Positions 9,462-17,922 of a stretch of DNA of 64,000 nucleotides are shown piece after piece (positions within the stretch are counted from its first letter, which is position 1; each line of letters begins with the position of its first letter). Source of the stretch: Streptomyces sp. DI166 (GTDB taxonomy: Bacteria; Actinomycetota; Actinomycetes; Streptomycetales; Streptomycetaceae). Under the pieces are notes generated by a model. That model made no database searches. It worked only from the letters and a program-made list of their open reading frames with translations, and was not told where the DNA came from. The stretch is from contig NZ_FLSP01000033.1 in NCBI RefSeq assembly GCF_900091315.1, positions 16,596 to 80,595 of the forward strand, given 5' to 3'. The translations under genes were made by a program, and so were the position numbers.

Positions 9462-9890
9462 TCACAGGCCGTACTCCCGCACCACCCTCCGGACCTGGGC
9501 GAACAGCATGCCCACGTTGACCGACTTACGGCACACGACGACAGCGACCACGTCCTGCTGCTCGCTCATCCGGATGAACAGGTGCGTGAGGTTTTCGCTG
9601 TTGACGAGGATCTCCTGAAAGAAGTGCTGGTCGCTCTCGATGCCGCGGCGTTCCTTGAAGATGTCCTCGATCATCACGACCGTGCGGCCCTGGAACAGAT
9701 CGAGGGTGGCGCCCGCCAGCAGGTCCAGCACCTCCGGCGGGTGGTTGTCGACGGTCTCGTACGACAGGAGCATGCCGGTGCTCATGTCGACCACGCCGGA
9801 GGCTACGCAGTCGGGGGCGTCGTTGCGCAGGGCCTTCACCAGCCCCATCACCTGGTCGGAGAAGCCGGGGGTCATGCGTTTGGTGGCCAT
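9462..9890 (-). CDS. small roadblock/LC7-like protein, last gene of three-gene module
   Basis: 142 residues, predicted cytosolic alpha/beta protein. The strand and helix pattern (DCVASGVVDMSTGMLLSYETV, LDLFQGRTVVMIEDIF, LTHLFIRM, DVVAVVVCRKSVNVGML) is that of roadblock/LC7 (MglB-like) folds. This is a fold-level assignment only. Its ATG overlaps the stop of the upstream roadblock gene by one base (TGATG at 9888-9892), so the two are translationally coupled and the products may form a heterodimer. No GTPase of the MglA/CvnD type lies beside it. Confidence 0.65.
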   Translation of the reverse strand: MATKRMTPGFSDQVMGLVKALRNDAPDCVASGVVDMSTGMLLSYETVDNHPPEVLDLLAGATLDLFQGRTVVMIEDIFKERRGIESDQHFFQEILVNSENLTHLFIRMSEQQDVVAVVVCRKSVNVGMLFAQVRRVVREYGL

Positions 9891-10291
9891 CAGACACCTT
9901 CCGTTGCTTTGTGCGGGCTGGTCAGAATCGTTTCGATACGGCGCACGGCGCCCGTGGCCGCGCGGTGCAGCTGGTCGAGGTCCATGCCCTCGTCGCCGAG
10001 GACGACCATCAGTGCGGAGTCGCCGACCGCGTACAGGGCGGTGACGCCCTGGCTGCCGTAGGCGACGGTCCGGCGCAGGGTGCCGCGCTGGGCGGCGTGC
10101 GCGGTGCGCCGGGCGAGGCCGAGGCCGGCCGCGGCGAGGGCGGCGAGGCCCTCCGGCTCGATGCAGTCGGCGGTGTCCGCGGCGATGAGCAGCCCGTCCG
10201 CGGTGCCGACCGCCGTGTCGGTCAGGCCGGTCACCTGGTCGCGCAGCCCACGCATCTCGCGGGCCAGCGCTTCGTGGTTCATGTTCTTCAA
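9890..10291 (-). CDS. roadblock/LC7 domain protein
   Basis: 133 residues with the typical roadblock pattern: an N-terminal helix (EALAREMRGLRDQVTGL), the strand pair GTADGLLIAADT, helix LAALAAAGLGLARRTAH, then ALYAVGDSALMVVLGDEGMDLDQLHR. Roadblock proteins regulate small Ras-like GTPases or act as dimerising scaffolds; in Streptomyces they are known from conservons with a kinase and a GTPase. Here the partners are a second roadblock-like protein and a PATAN-like protein instead. It is coupled to the downstream gene and lies 94 bases after the upstream one. Confidence 0.8.
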   Translation of the reverse strand: MKNMNHEALAREMRGLRDQVTGLTDTAVGTADGLLIAADTADCIEPEGLAALAAAGLGLARRTAHAAQRGTLRRTVAYGSQGVTALYAVGDSALMVVLGDEGMDLDQLHRAATGAVRRIETILTSPHKATEGV

Positions 10292-10385
10292 CTCTCCCTA
10301 TTGCTGTGCTCAGGTGGTTCTTCTCGCCTCGTCCGGCGGAAGCGTTCGACCGTCGGACGCGGTGCTCCGCCGCCGGTCGCGTTGG

Positions 10386-11297
10386 TCATCCGGCGGACCC
10401 GTTGCGCAGGCGGAAGAACCATTTCCAGCCCGCCGCCGACCGTTCCGGGGCGAGCACATCGGCGATGCCGCTGGCGCCGGGTTCCCGGCGGGGCAGCGTG
10501 TCGGGCGTGGGGGGAGTCTCGGGGAGCGCCGGGGGAGCCGGCGCGGGGGCGGGTTCGGGCGGTCGGGGCCGTTCCCGGACGCGGGGGCGGACGCCCGCGG
10601 GTGGGGTGCGGATACGGACTGGTGGGGGTTCGGGGGCGCATTCCAGCAGTTCGTCGGCGAGCATCCGGGCCACCTCCACGGTGACCGTGTAGACGCTGCG
10701 TCCGGTGCGGAAGGCGAGGTCGCGGGCGGTGCTGCGGCCGTCGGCGTGGGTGAGCAGGTCGTACTGGAGCGGCGTGAGCGGGTTTTCGGGCTTGCCGACG
10801 GGCAGGGGGCGTTCGCGGTCGGGGTGGACGGGGTGGGGCAGCCGTTCGACGGCGGCGATGCGGCGGGCGGTGTCCTGCAGCAGGCGCTCGGTGGTCTCGG
10901 TGACCTCGACCGGGGCGAACGGGTCGGTGTCGCCGAGGGTGCGCCGCCAGTCCTCCACGATCCCGGCGGACATGGCGAACACGGCGTCGTGCAGCGCCAT
11001 CACGCACACCACCCGCAAGGTGGCGTCGCCGGCGTGCCCGTGGGCGACGAGTTCGGCGACCGGCCACTCCGTGCCGCCGGCCTCCTCCACCAGCCCGGCC
11101 CACTGTTCCGCGCTGATCCGCCCGGAGCGCAGCAGCAGTGCCTCGGGGCCGGGCGCGCCGGGCGATTCGGCGGCGACGACGAGTCCGTCGCGGAAGTGGA
11201 CGGTGCCGCCCGGGGTTCCGGTGACGCGCAGCGCGCCGGTGAACCCGTCCTGTCCGCAACCGGCCAGGGCCGGTGCCAGGAGGCTGTAGCCCGACAT
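10386..11297 (-). CDS. DUF4388/PATAN-like regulatory protein
   Basis: 303 residues, cytosolic. The N-terminal half (GYSLLAPALAGCGQDGFTGALRVTG, then GTVHFRDGLVVAAESPG) follows the DUF4388/PATAN pattern, in which a short beta unit reports 'input' near LLLRSGRISAEQW. The middle (NPLTPLQYDLLTHADGRSTARDLAF) looks like a winged-helix-type segment. A Pro/Arg-rich linker (PPPVRIRTPPAG) leads to a C-terminus ending near FRLRNGSAG. I chose ATG 11297 because AAGGGGAG precedes it. In other bacteria DUF4388 proteins accompany roadblock/GTPase signalling, which matches the two roadblock genes downstream. Function is inferred from context. Confidence 0.7.
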   Translation of the reverse strand: MSGYSLLAPALAGCGQDGFTGALRVTGTPGGTVHFRDGLVVAAESPGAPGPEALLLRSGRISAEQWAGLVEEAGGTEWPVAELVAHGHAGDATLRVVCVMALHDAVFAMSAGIVEDWRRTLGDTDPFAPVEVTETTERLLQDTARRIAAVERLPHPVHPDRERPLPVGKPENPLTPLQYDLLTHADGRSTARDLAFRTGRSVYTVTVEVARMLADELLECAPEPPPVRIRTPPAGVRPRVRERPRPPEPAPAPAPPALPETPPTPDTLPRREPGASGIADVLAPERSAAGWKWFFRLRNGSAG

Positions 11298-11494
11298 CAC
11301 TCCCCTTGGCCTCTCGCACATACGCCTGATGCGTAGCGCTGAGGGGGGAATACCTATCAGCCGGACGACGGCGTACGGCCGGGGATTTCCGACCTGCCGC
11401 TAGTTGACGGAAGTTGATATTCCCGGCGGCCCAACTCGCCGACTTGGCGGTCGACTTGGGCACCGAATTGACCGAACGGAATCCCGGATTTCCG

Positions 11495-12454
11495 TCAGTC
11501 GTGGTCCCCCAGAACCCGAACCGGCAGGGGCCGCAGCGCCTCCCTGAGGGCGGCGGCGAGCTCCCGGTACTCGGCGCGGCGGGCGGCGCCGGTGCGCATG
11601 GCGAGGGCGATCCGGCGGGTGGGGGCGGGGTCGGCGAAGTAGCCGGTGGTGAGCTGGTTGCTGCGGCTCGTCTCGACCTTCACGGCGGTGCGCGGCAGCA
11701 GGGTGACGCCGAGCCCGCCCGCGACGAGCTGCACCAGCGTGGCGAGCCCGGCGGCCGTTGTGGTGACCGGGGCGTCCTCGCGGCCCGCCTCCCGGCAGAT
11801 GTCGAGCGCCTGGTCGCGCAGACAGTGCCCCTCGTCCAGGAGCAGCAGGTTGACTTCCTTCAGCGCCTCGCGGGGGATGCCCTCGCGCCCGCCGAGCCAG
11901 TGGTCCAGCGGGGTGACGAGCACGAAGTCCTCGTCGAAGAGCGGGAGTTCGGTGACCGTCGGCACCCCGAGCGGCACGGCGAGCAGCAGCAGGTCCAGCC
12001 GCCCGCTGTTCAGCCCGTCCAGGAGGCTCGCGGTCTGCTCCTCATGGACCTGGAGGTCGAGGTGCGGGTAGCGGTCGTGGACCAGCCGCAGCACGGTCGG
12101 CAGCAGATACGGCGCCACGGTCGGGATGACACCGAGCCGGAGCACTCCGGTGAAGGGGGCGCGTACCGCCTCCGCCTCCTCCAGCAGGGCGCCGACCTCG
12201 TCCAGGACAGCCCTGGCGCGCTCCGCGAGCCGTTCACCGGCCGGGGAGAGCAGCACTTTTCGGGTCGTACGCTCAAGGAGGGTGACCCCGAGTGTCTCCT
12301 CCAAGGCGGCGACGGCGCCGGAGAGCGCGGGCTGGCTCATGCCGATGGCGGCGGCCGCGTCCCGGAAGTGCAGATGCTCCGCGACGGCCGCGAACGCCCG
12401 CAGCTGCGCCAGACTGGGCAGCCGGCGCTTGGCCCCACCATTACCCACGGTCAC
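11495..12454 (-). CDS. oxyR: OxyR, LysR-family peroxide sensor
   Basis: 319-residue LysR-type activator. The N-terminal helix-turn-helix is FAAVAEHLHFRDAAAAIGMS followed by QPALSGAVAALE. The sensor domain has two cysteines, C211 and C220, in LDEGHCLRDQALDIC; their nine-residue spacing equals that of the redox pair C199/C208 of E. coli OxyR, so disulfide-based peroxide sensing is expected. The start is GTG 12454, with GGAGG nine bases before it; GTG 12448 is possible but too far from the ribosome site. It is divergent from ahpC. In S. coelicolor OxyR activates ahpCD and its own gene from this shared region. Confidence 0.95.
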   Translation of the reverse strand: MTVGNGGAKRRLPSLAQLRAFAAVAEHLHFRDAAAAIGMSQPALSGAVAALEETLGVTLLERTTRKVLLSPAGERLAERARAVLDEVGALLEEAEAVRAPFTGVLRLGVIPTVAPYLLPTVLRLVHDRYPHLDLQVHEEQTASLLDGLNSGRLDLLLLAVPLGVPTVTELPLFDEDFVLVTPLDHWLGGREGIPREALKEVNLLLLDEGHCLRDQALDICREAGREDAPVTTTAAGLATLVQLVAGGLGVTLLPRTAVKVETSRSNQLTTGYFADPAPTRRIALAMRTGAARRAEYRELAAALREALRPLPVRVLGDHD

Positions 12455-12503
12455 TGATAAACGCCTCCGATCAACACGAGTCAGTGTAGCGATTTCTCTA
12501 ATC
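12455..12503. promoter_or_regulatory. oxyR-ahpC divergent control region with candidate OxyR site
   Basis: TGAT (12455-12458) and ATCA (12470-12473) form an inverted pair with 11 bases between, matching the LysR-type T-N11-A core. A second symmetric element, GATT-N5-AATC, lies at 12491-12503. This AT-rich island is the only such stretch between oxyR and ahpC. The first site overlaps the oxyR ribosome site, which suggests autorepression. Confidence 0.55.
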
Positions 12504-12587
12504 AATGCACCGTGTGCCAGCATCGGCCTCGTCCAACCCATGGGAAACGTCCGCGATCCGGACGCTTCTTCGCTGCAAGGAGAGCCT

Positions 12588-13142
12588 GTGCTCACTGTTG
12601 GTGACAAGTTCCCCGAGTTCGAACTCACCGCCTGCGTCTCGCTGGAGAAGGGCAAGGAGTTCGAGCAGATCCACCACAAGTCCTACGAGGGCAAGTGGCT
12701 CGTGGTCTTCGCGTGGCCGAAGGACTTCACCTTCGTGTGCCCGACCGAGATCGCCGCGTTCGGCAAGCTGAACGACGAGTTCGCCGACCGTGACGCGCAG
12801 ATCCTGGGCTTCTCCGGTGACTCCGAGTTCGTGCACCACGCCTGGCGCAAGGACCACCCGGACCTGACCGATCTGCCGTTCCCGATGATGGCCGACTCCA
12901 AGCACGAGCTGATGCGCGACCTCGGCATCGAGGGCGAGGACGGCTTCGCGCAGCGCGCCGTGTTCATCGTGGACCCCAACCGCGAGATCCAGTTCACGAT
13001 GGTCACCGCCGGTTCGGTCGGCCGGAACCCCAAGGAGGTCCTGCGGGTCCTCGACGCCCTGCAGACCGACGAGCTGTGCCCGTGCAACTGGAGCAAGGGC
13101 GAGGACACCCTGGACCCGGTCAAGCTGCTGGCCGGGGAGTGA
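12588..13142 (+). CDS. ahpC: AhpC, alkyl hydroperoxide reductase peroxiredoxin
   Basis: 184-residue cytosolic 2-Cys peroxiredoxin that reduces H2O2 and organic peroxides. The peroxidatic cysteine is C51 in FTFVCPTEIAAFG. The C-terminal cysteines are C164 and C166 in ELCPCNW, as in mycobacterial AhpC, which is reduced by AhpD. The start is GTG 12588, with AAGGAGAG at 12577-12584. ahpD follows six bases after the stop. Expected to be induced by peroxide through OxyR. Confidence 0.97.
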   Translation: MLTVGDKFPEFELTACVSLEKGKEFEQIHHKSYEGKWLVVFAWPKDFTFVCPTEIAAFGKLNDEFADRDAQILGFSGDSEFVHHAWRKDHPDLTDLPFPMMADSKHELMRDLGIEGEDGFAQRAVFIVDPNREIQFTMVTAGSVGRNPKEVLRVLDALQTDELCPCNWSKGEDTLDPVKLLAGE

Positions 13143-13148
13143 CCTGAG

Positions 13149-13682
13149 ATGTCGCTCGACTCCCTGAAGTCCGCCGTCCCGGACTACGCCAAGGACCTGA
13201 AGCTCAACCTGGGCTCGGTCATCGGCAACTCCGACCTCCCGGCGCAGCAGCTGTGGGGCACCGTGCTGGCGACCGCCATCGCCTCGCGTTCCCCGATCGT
13301 GCTGCGCGAGCTGGAGCCGGAGGCGAAGGCGAACCTGACGCCGGAGGCGTACACCGCCGCCAAGGCGGCCGCCGCGATCATGGCGATGAACAACGTCTTC
13401 TACCGCACCCGCCACCTGCTGTCGGACCACGAGTACGGCAACCTGCGCGCGGGTCTGCGGATGAACGTCATCGGCAACCCCGGTGTCGACAAGGTCGACT
13501 TCGAGCTGTGGTCCTTCGCGGTCTCCGCCGTCAACGGCTGCGGTATGTGCCTGGACTCGCACGAGCAGGTGCTGCGCAAGGCGGGCATCGAGCGCGAGGT
13601 CATCCAGGAGGCGTTCAAGATCGCCTCGGTGATCCAGGCGGTCGGTGTCACCCTGGAGACCGAAGCGGTCCTGTCCGCGTAG
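13149..13682 (+). CDS. ahpD: AhpD, alkylhydroperoxidase partner of AhpC
   Basis: 177-residue helical protein of the AhpD/CMD family. The active site NGCGMCLDSHE has C131 and C134 with His138, and an acidic residue near 119 (FELWSF) completes the proton relay known from M. tuberculosis AhpD. It recycles oxidised AhpC using lipoylated proteins and has weak peroxidase activity itself. Six bases downstream of ahpC, same operon. A hairpin follows at 13698-13739. Confidence 0.96.
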   Translation: MSLDSLKSAVPDYAKDLKLNLGSVIGNSDLPAQQLWGTVLATAIASRSPIVLRELEPEAKANLTPEAYTAAKAAAAIMAMNNVFYRTRHLLSDHEYGNLRAGLRMNVIGNPGVDKVDFELWSFAVSAVNGCGMCLDSHEQVLRKAGIEREVIQEAFKIASVIQAVGVTLETEAVLSA

Positions 13683-13697
13683 CTCCGGTAGTCCCCC

Positions 13698-13739
13698 GGG
13701 CCCCGTTCACTCCTGGTTCACTCCGGGTGAGCGGGGCCC
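13698..13739. terminator. bidirectional hairpin terminator
   Basis: A 15-bp imperfect stem (13698-13712 with 13725-13739, G-T pairs allowed). It follows ahpD and overlaps the last codons of the convergent AI-2E family gene, so it can serve both. Confidence 0.65.
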
Positions 13740-15031
13740 TCGGCGTTCTCCACAGGCGTTTCCGGCTCCGCGTCCTTTTCCTGGACCGCGGGTGCGGCCG
13801 CCACGGGCGGCTGGTTGTACGAACGCAGGTAGCCCACCACCGTGTTGGCCACCGCCACCAGCGGCACCGCCACCACCGCGCCGCCGATGCCCGCCACCAT
13901 GCCGCCGGAGGCGACCGCGAGGACCACCGCCAGCGGATGGACGCGCACCGCGCGGCCCAGGATGAACGGCTGGAGGATGTGCCCCTCGATCTGCTGCACC
14001 GCCAGCACGACCACCAGCGTCATCACCGCCGTGAACACGCCCTGGGTGACCAGCGCGACCACGACCGCCAGCGCGCCGGAGGCCACGGCACCGACCAGCG
14101 GGATGAAGGAGAACAGGAAGATGAACACGGCCAGCGGCACGGCCATCGGCACATCGAGGAAGTAGATGCCGATACCGATGAAGACCGCGTCGATGAGAGC
14201 CACTATCACCGTGCCGCGCACATACGCCGTCAGCGTCCGCCAGGCGGCCGGACCGGCGCCCGCGACACCCGGCCGGGCGGCGGCCGGCACCAGCCTCAGC
14301 GACCACTCCCAGATCCGCTTGCCGTCGTAGAGCAGGAACAGCGTCGAGAAGGCCGCGAGCAGGATGCCGGTCAGCGCCTCGACGATGACCGTGACGCCCT
14401 CCAGGCCCGCCGAGGTGATCTCGTCGGTGTTGGCGCCGATGGTGTCGCGCAGGTTCTCCGCGATGTCGTTGATCTGCTTGTCGGTGACGTGGAAGGGGCT
14501 GTCCAGCAGCCAGTTGCGCAGTTCGTCGATGCCGTCCTGGACCTGGTCGGAGAGGTTGTCGATGTTCTCCATCACCTGCCAGGTGACGAACCATCCCATC
14601 AGCCCCATGACGACGAAGCCGAGGATCGCGGTGAGCGCGGTCGCCAGGCCGCGCGGCACGCCGTAGCGGCGCAGTCGGGTCACCGTGGGCTCCAGCAGCG
14701 CGGTGATCAGCAGCGCGGCCACGAAGGCCAGTACGACCAGTTGGACGGCGCTGATGACCCGCATGAGCACCCAGACGGTGCCGGCCAGCACCAGCAGCCG
14801 CCAGCCGGCCTCGGCGGCGACCCGGACTCCCCAGGGCACGGCCAGCGCGGGATCGGGCCGCTCGGGCGGCGGGGTTGCGGCGGGCAGCGGGGCCCGGTCC
14901 ACGGGCGGCAACGGGGGCGGCGCCGCCTCGGCGCTCTCCCGCTCGACCTCCGCGCGGCGCTGGTCCAACCGCTCACCCATGTGCGTCAGACCGGCGCCGA
15001 GCCGTCCCAGCCAGCGTGGCACTCGCGACAT
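13718..15031 (-). CDS. AI-2E family membrane protein (TqsA/PerM type)
   Basis: 437-residue integral membrane protein. A cytosolic N-terminus with a Pro-rich segment (near PPPLPPVDRAPLP) precedes about eight hydrophobic helices. Recognisable pieces are the paired first helices (LLVLAGTVWVLMRV, LVVLAFVAALLITALL), the central amphipathic section (DNLSDQVQDGIDELR), and the conserved FIPLVGAVASG and HILQPFILGRAVRVHPLAV motifs of the AI-2E/PerM family. The substrate is unknown; family members have been linked to signal export and to Na+/H+ exchange. The start is ATG 15031, with a GGGGAAGAGGA ribosome site. Confidence 0.85.
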   Translation of the reverse strand: MSRVPRWLGRLGAGLTHMGERLDQRRAEVERESAEAAPPPLPPVDRAPLPAATPPPERPDPALAVPWGVRVAAEAGWRLLVLAGTVWVLMRVISAVQLVVLAFVAALLITALLEPTVTRLRRYGVPRGLATALTAILGFVVMGLMGWFVTWQVMENIDNLSDQVQDGIDELRNWLLDSPFHVTDKQINDIAENLRDTIGANTDEITSAGLEGVTVIVEALTGILLAAFSTLFLLYDGKRIWEWSLRLVPAAARPGVAGAGPAAWRTLTAYVRGTVIVALIDAVFIGIGIYFLDVPMAVPLAVFIFLFSFIPLVGAVASGALAVVVALVTQGVFTAVMTLVVVLAVQQIEGHILQPFILGRAVRVHPLAVVLAVASGGMVAGIGGAVVAVPLVAVANTVVGYLRSYNQPPVAAAPAVQEKDAEPETPVENAEGPAHPE

Positions 15032-15103
15032 GATCCGTCCTCTTCCCCCGTCCTTGCCCACCACTCCCCCCTGGAGTCGTCGGCTCCGACCGTACATGGC
15101 GAA

Positions 15104-15130
15104 GCCCCTCACCGTGAGACGGTGAGGGGC
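15104..15130 (-). terminator. hairpin terminator of the transglycosylase-like gene
   Basis: Perfect 12-bp stem (15104-15115 with 15119-15130) and a three-base loop, 31 bases beyond the stop at 15161, between two leftward genes. Confidence 0.75.
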
Positions 15131-15160
15131 TGCCCGAAGTTGAGAGGTACGGCGTAATGC

Positions 15161-15853
15161 CTAGTACCAGTGGTTCGCCTGCCAGAAGGCCCAGGCGTCG
15201 CACGGGCTGCCGTAGCGCTCGTTCATGTAGTTGAGGCCCCACTTGATCTGCGTGGCGGGGTTGGTCTGCCAGTCGGCACCGGCGGAGGCGTACTTGCCCG
15301 CCGGCAGGGCCTGGAAGAGACCGTAGGCGCCCGAGGAGGGGTTCACGGCCTTGTAGTTCCAGCTGGACTCGTGGTCCACGATGTTGCTGAAGCACTGGTA
15401 CTGGCCGGAGGGCACCATCTGCTGCGCCATCGCCTGGATCTGCGCGATGGTGTAGGAGCTCTGGACCGCGAAGCTGGTGGAGGAACGGGACGCCTTGGTC
15501 TCGGCCTCTTCGCGCTCCTTGGCCTCCTCGGCGGCCTTCGCGGCCTTCTCCGCGGCTTCCTTCTTGTCGATCGCGGTCTGGGCGGCGGCGCGACGGGCCG
15601 CTTCCTCCGCGTCCTTCTTGGCGCTCGCGTCCGCGGCGATGGCCTGGACGTTCGCCTGCTGAGTCAGGGACGCGGTCTGAACCTGGGCCTGCTGACCCGT
15701 GGGTATGTCCGCGAGGAGCGTCGCGTCGGCTGCCGTCGCTTCGGCGTCGTTGTTCTGCGCGGTGCTGCCCGAGGCAACGCCGACGACGCTTCCGACAGCG
15801 GTGACCGCGGTGGCCGAGGCCACTGCGAATCCCCGGACCGAAATCCGGCTCAC
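15161..15853 (-). CDS. secreted transglycosylase-like (SLT/lysozyme-fold) protein
   Basis: 230 residues. The N-terminal signal peptide (SRISVRGFAVASATAVTAVG, cut near ASGSTA) leads to a long Ala/Glu/Lys-rich coiled coil (about 70-120: AKKDAEEAARRAAA, AAEKAAKAAEEAKEREEAE). The C-terminal domain of about 75 residues has the likely catalytic glutamate in IVDHESSWN and the family pattern SGAYGLFQALPAGKYASAG, ending at WAFWQANHWY. It should act on cell-wall glycan outside the cell. I prefer GTG 15853 (GGAAGG just before it) over ATG 15871. Confidence 0.88.
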   Translation of the reverse strand: MSRISVRGFAVASATAVTAVGSVVGVASGSTAQNNDAEATAADATLLADIPTGQQAQVQTASLTQQANVQAIAADASAKKDAEEAARRAAAQTAIDKKEAAEKAAKAAEEAKEREEAETKASRSSTSFAVQSSYTIAQIQAMAQQMVPSGQYQCFSNIVDHESSWNYKAVNPSSGAYGLFQALPAGKYASAGADWQTNPATQIKWGLNYMNERYGSPCDAWAFWQANHWY

Positions 15854-16271
15854 ACGGTTTCCTTCCAGCATCGCCCGCTTCGGTGACCCTGGCGGACGCA
15901 ATCGTGCCCCTGACACTGGCCTCCCAACTGCGGGGTCACGGGAGGCGCGGGCCCGGTGGGCAACTCCCACGAGGGGAGCGCCGCTTGGTGCTCGGGCGGC
16001 ATACGACGACGCTATGGAGTTAGCGGTGCTTCTCAAGTTGTGCCGTACCGCTGGGGGTACAGATGTGCCGTATGCGGGGCCTGACAGGAGTGAGACTCTG
16101 CCGTAACCGGACGCCGCAAGGCAATTCTGTGTTGCGTGTGAAAGCTCACATCCCGTTTGAGCCAGCGAGTTTGCGCGAAACGGCCACACGCGAAGGCGCC
16201 GCCCCACTAGGCTCTAGCCTTTGTCGGACGGCGCCAACTGGCGGGTAGCTACCCGAAGTTCAACACTCCGG
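15854..16271. other. intergenic region between phoH and the transglycosylase-like gene
   Basis: 418 bases with no credible gene. Next to the phoH stop is a perfect 14-bp palindrome (16242-16255). A nested hairpin follows, with an outer 7-bp stem (16195-16201 with 16229-16235) around AGGCTCTAGCCT (16209-16220); these may terminate phoH. The remainder is a long leader for the transglycosylase-like gene. I looked for the conserved ydaO (c-di-AMP) riboswitch blocks and did not find them. Confidence 0.5.
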
Positions 16272-17597
16272 TCAGATCTGCCCATCCTCCAGCATTTCGG
16301 TCACAAGGGCGGCGATCTGGGACCTCTCGGACCGGGTCAGCGTGACATGCGCGAAGAGCGGATGCCCCTTCAACTTCTCCACGACGGCGACGACACCGTC
16401 GTAGCGCCCCACCCGCAGGTTGTCCCGCTGGGCCACGTCGTGCGTGAGCACCACCCGGGAATTCGCCCCGACTCGGGACAGAACGGTCAACAGGACGTTC
16501 CGCTCCAGGGACTGGGCCTCGTCCACGATCACGAACGCGTCGTGCAGCGAACGGCCGCGGATATGGGTGAGCGGCAGGACCTCCAGCATCCCGCGCGCGG
16601 TGACCTCCTCGATGACCTCCCGGCTGGTGACCGAGGACAGCGTGTCGAAGACCGCCTGTGCCCACGGGCTCATCTTCTCGGCCTCGGTGCCCGGCAGATA
16701 GCCCAGCTCCTGCCCGCCCACCGCGTACAGCGGCCGGAAGACCATCACCTTCTGGTGCTGACGGCGCTCCAGCACCGCCTCCAGACCCGCGCACAGCGCC
16801 AGCGCCGACTTGCCGGTGCCGGCCCGGCCGCCCATCGAGACGATCCCGATGTCCGGGTCGAGCAGCAGGTCCAGCGCGATGCGCTGCTCGGCGCTGCGCC
16901 CCTTGATACCGAAGACCTCACGGTCGCCGCGCACCAGCCGGACGTTGCCGTCGGCCGTCACCCGGCCCAGCGCCTTGCCGCGCTCGGACTGGATGGTCAG
17001 ACCGGTGTGCACGGGCAGGTCCGCGACCTCGGGCACATAGGCGTGCCCCACCTCGAAGAGGACGTCCACCTGTTCACCGGAGAGCGTCAGTTCGGACATT
17101 CCGGTCCAGCCGGACGAATCCGTGATCGCGAGCTCGGCGCGGTACTCCTCGGCGAGGAGTCCGACGGAGGAGGCCTTGATCCTCAGCGGGAGGTCCTTCG
17201 ACACCACGGTGACGTCGAACCCCTCGGCCTGCAGATTGCGGGCCACCGCCAGGATGCGGGAGTCGTTGTCCCCCAGGCGGTAGCCGGTCGGCAGAACGCT
17301 GGGGTCCGAGTGGTTGAGCTCGACACGCACCGTGCCGCCCAGGTCCCCGATCGGGAGCGGGGCGTCGAGACGGCCGTAGCGGACCCGGAACTCGTCCAGC
17401 AGGCGCAGCGCCTGGCGGGCGAAGTAGCCGAGTTCGGGGTGGTGCCGCTTGGCCTCCAGCTCCGTGACCACGACGATGGGGAGCACGACCTCGTGCTCGT
17501 CGAAGCGGCTGAGGGCGTTGGGGTCGGCCAGCAGGACGCTGGTGTCGAGAACATAGGTGCGCCGGTCGGACTTGCGGCGCTTTGTGCTGGTCACCAC
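16272..17597 (-). CDS. phoH: PIN-PhoH family ATPase
   Basis: 441 residues: an N-terminal PIN RNase domain fused to a PhoH ATPase, the actinobacterial PhoH2-like arrangement with predicted RNA helicase plus ribonuclease activity. The PIN domain starts at TYVLDTSVLLADPNAL with acidic residues at VVTELEAKR and LGDNDSRILAVA. The PhoH half has Walker A GRAGTGKSALAL, the PLYAVGGQELGYLPGT loop and Walker B FVIVDEAQSLE. A GTG start at 17597 (or 17594) follows GAGGGGG; the frame is open upstream, but that stretch looks like non-coding sequence. No toxin-antitoxin partner gene precedes it. Confidence 0.9.
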   Translation of the reverse strand: MVTSTKRRKSDRRTYVLDTSVLLADPNALSRFDEHEVVLPIVVVTELEAKRHHPELGYFARQALRLLDEFRVRYGRLDAPLPIGDLGGTVRVELNHSDPSVLPTGYRLGDNDSRILAVARNLQAEGFDVTVVSKDLPLRIKASSVGLLAEEYRAELAITDSSGWTGMSELTLSGEQVDVLFEVGHAYVPEVADLPVHTGLTIQSERGKALGRVTADGNVRLVRGDREVFGIKGRSAEQRIALDLLLDPDIGIVSMGGRAGTGKSALALCAGLEAVLERRQHQKVMVFRPLYAVGGQELGYLPGTEAEKMSPWAQAVFDTLSSVTSREVIEEVTARGMLEVLPLTHIRGRSLHDAFVIVDEAQSLERNVLLTVLSRVGANSRVVLTHDVAQRDNLRVGRYDGVVAVVEKLKGHPLFAHVTLTRSERSQIAALVTEMLEDGQI

Positions 17598-17922
17598 GGA
17601 AGGACGTACCCCCTCGGAAGAGGTCGGGGAGCGACGGAGTGGAGCTGGACCGGTCGACGGCCCCTGTGCACGGGCCGAAAACCGGCCCTCCGCGCTTGCG
17701 TCCGTACGGTGTCCGCACGATCGGGCTGGTGCAAAGGGCCTCCCGGGCGGACGGCCCCGTGCCGTCCGCTGAGGATCCGACACCCGTGGTTCGGGCATCG
17801 ACCTGACTGGCTTATGCCCTCGAACATGCGGTGCCATGCCACGGCATATGACGGCGTGGAAGTGAACTCCCCGTTACTTCTGCCCGGAAAGGGGGTACTT
17901 CGGGAGCCTGTCGGTGCTCGGG
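17598..17922. other. intergenic region uppS-phoH
   Basis: 325 bases without a credible gene. It holds a perfect 9-bp hairpin with a five-base loop (17747-17769) and a 6-bp hairpin (17672-17688). Either could end the leftward prenyl-transferase transcript. The phoH promoter should lie within 17600-17850 but no clear -10/-35 pair stands out. Confidence 0.4.

Noticed and set aside
15854..16020. possible ydaO (c-di-AMP) riboswitch in the leader of the transglycosylase-like gene
   Set aside because: Such switches precede many Streptomyces wall-hydrolase genes, but the conserved blocks (GGGGAACC-like, GGGGUGAAU and CCCGxCAGCUAACC) are not present.
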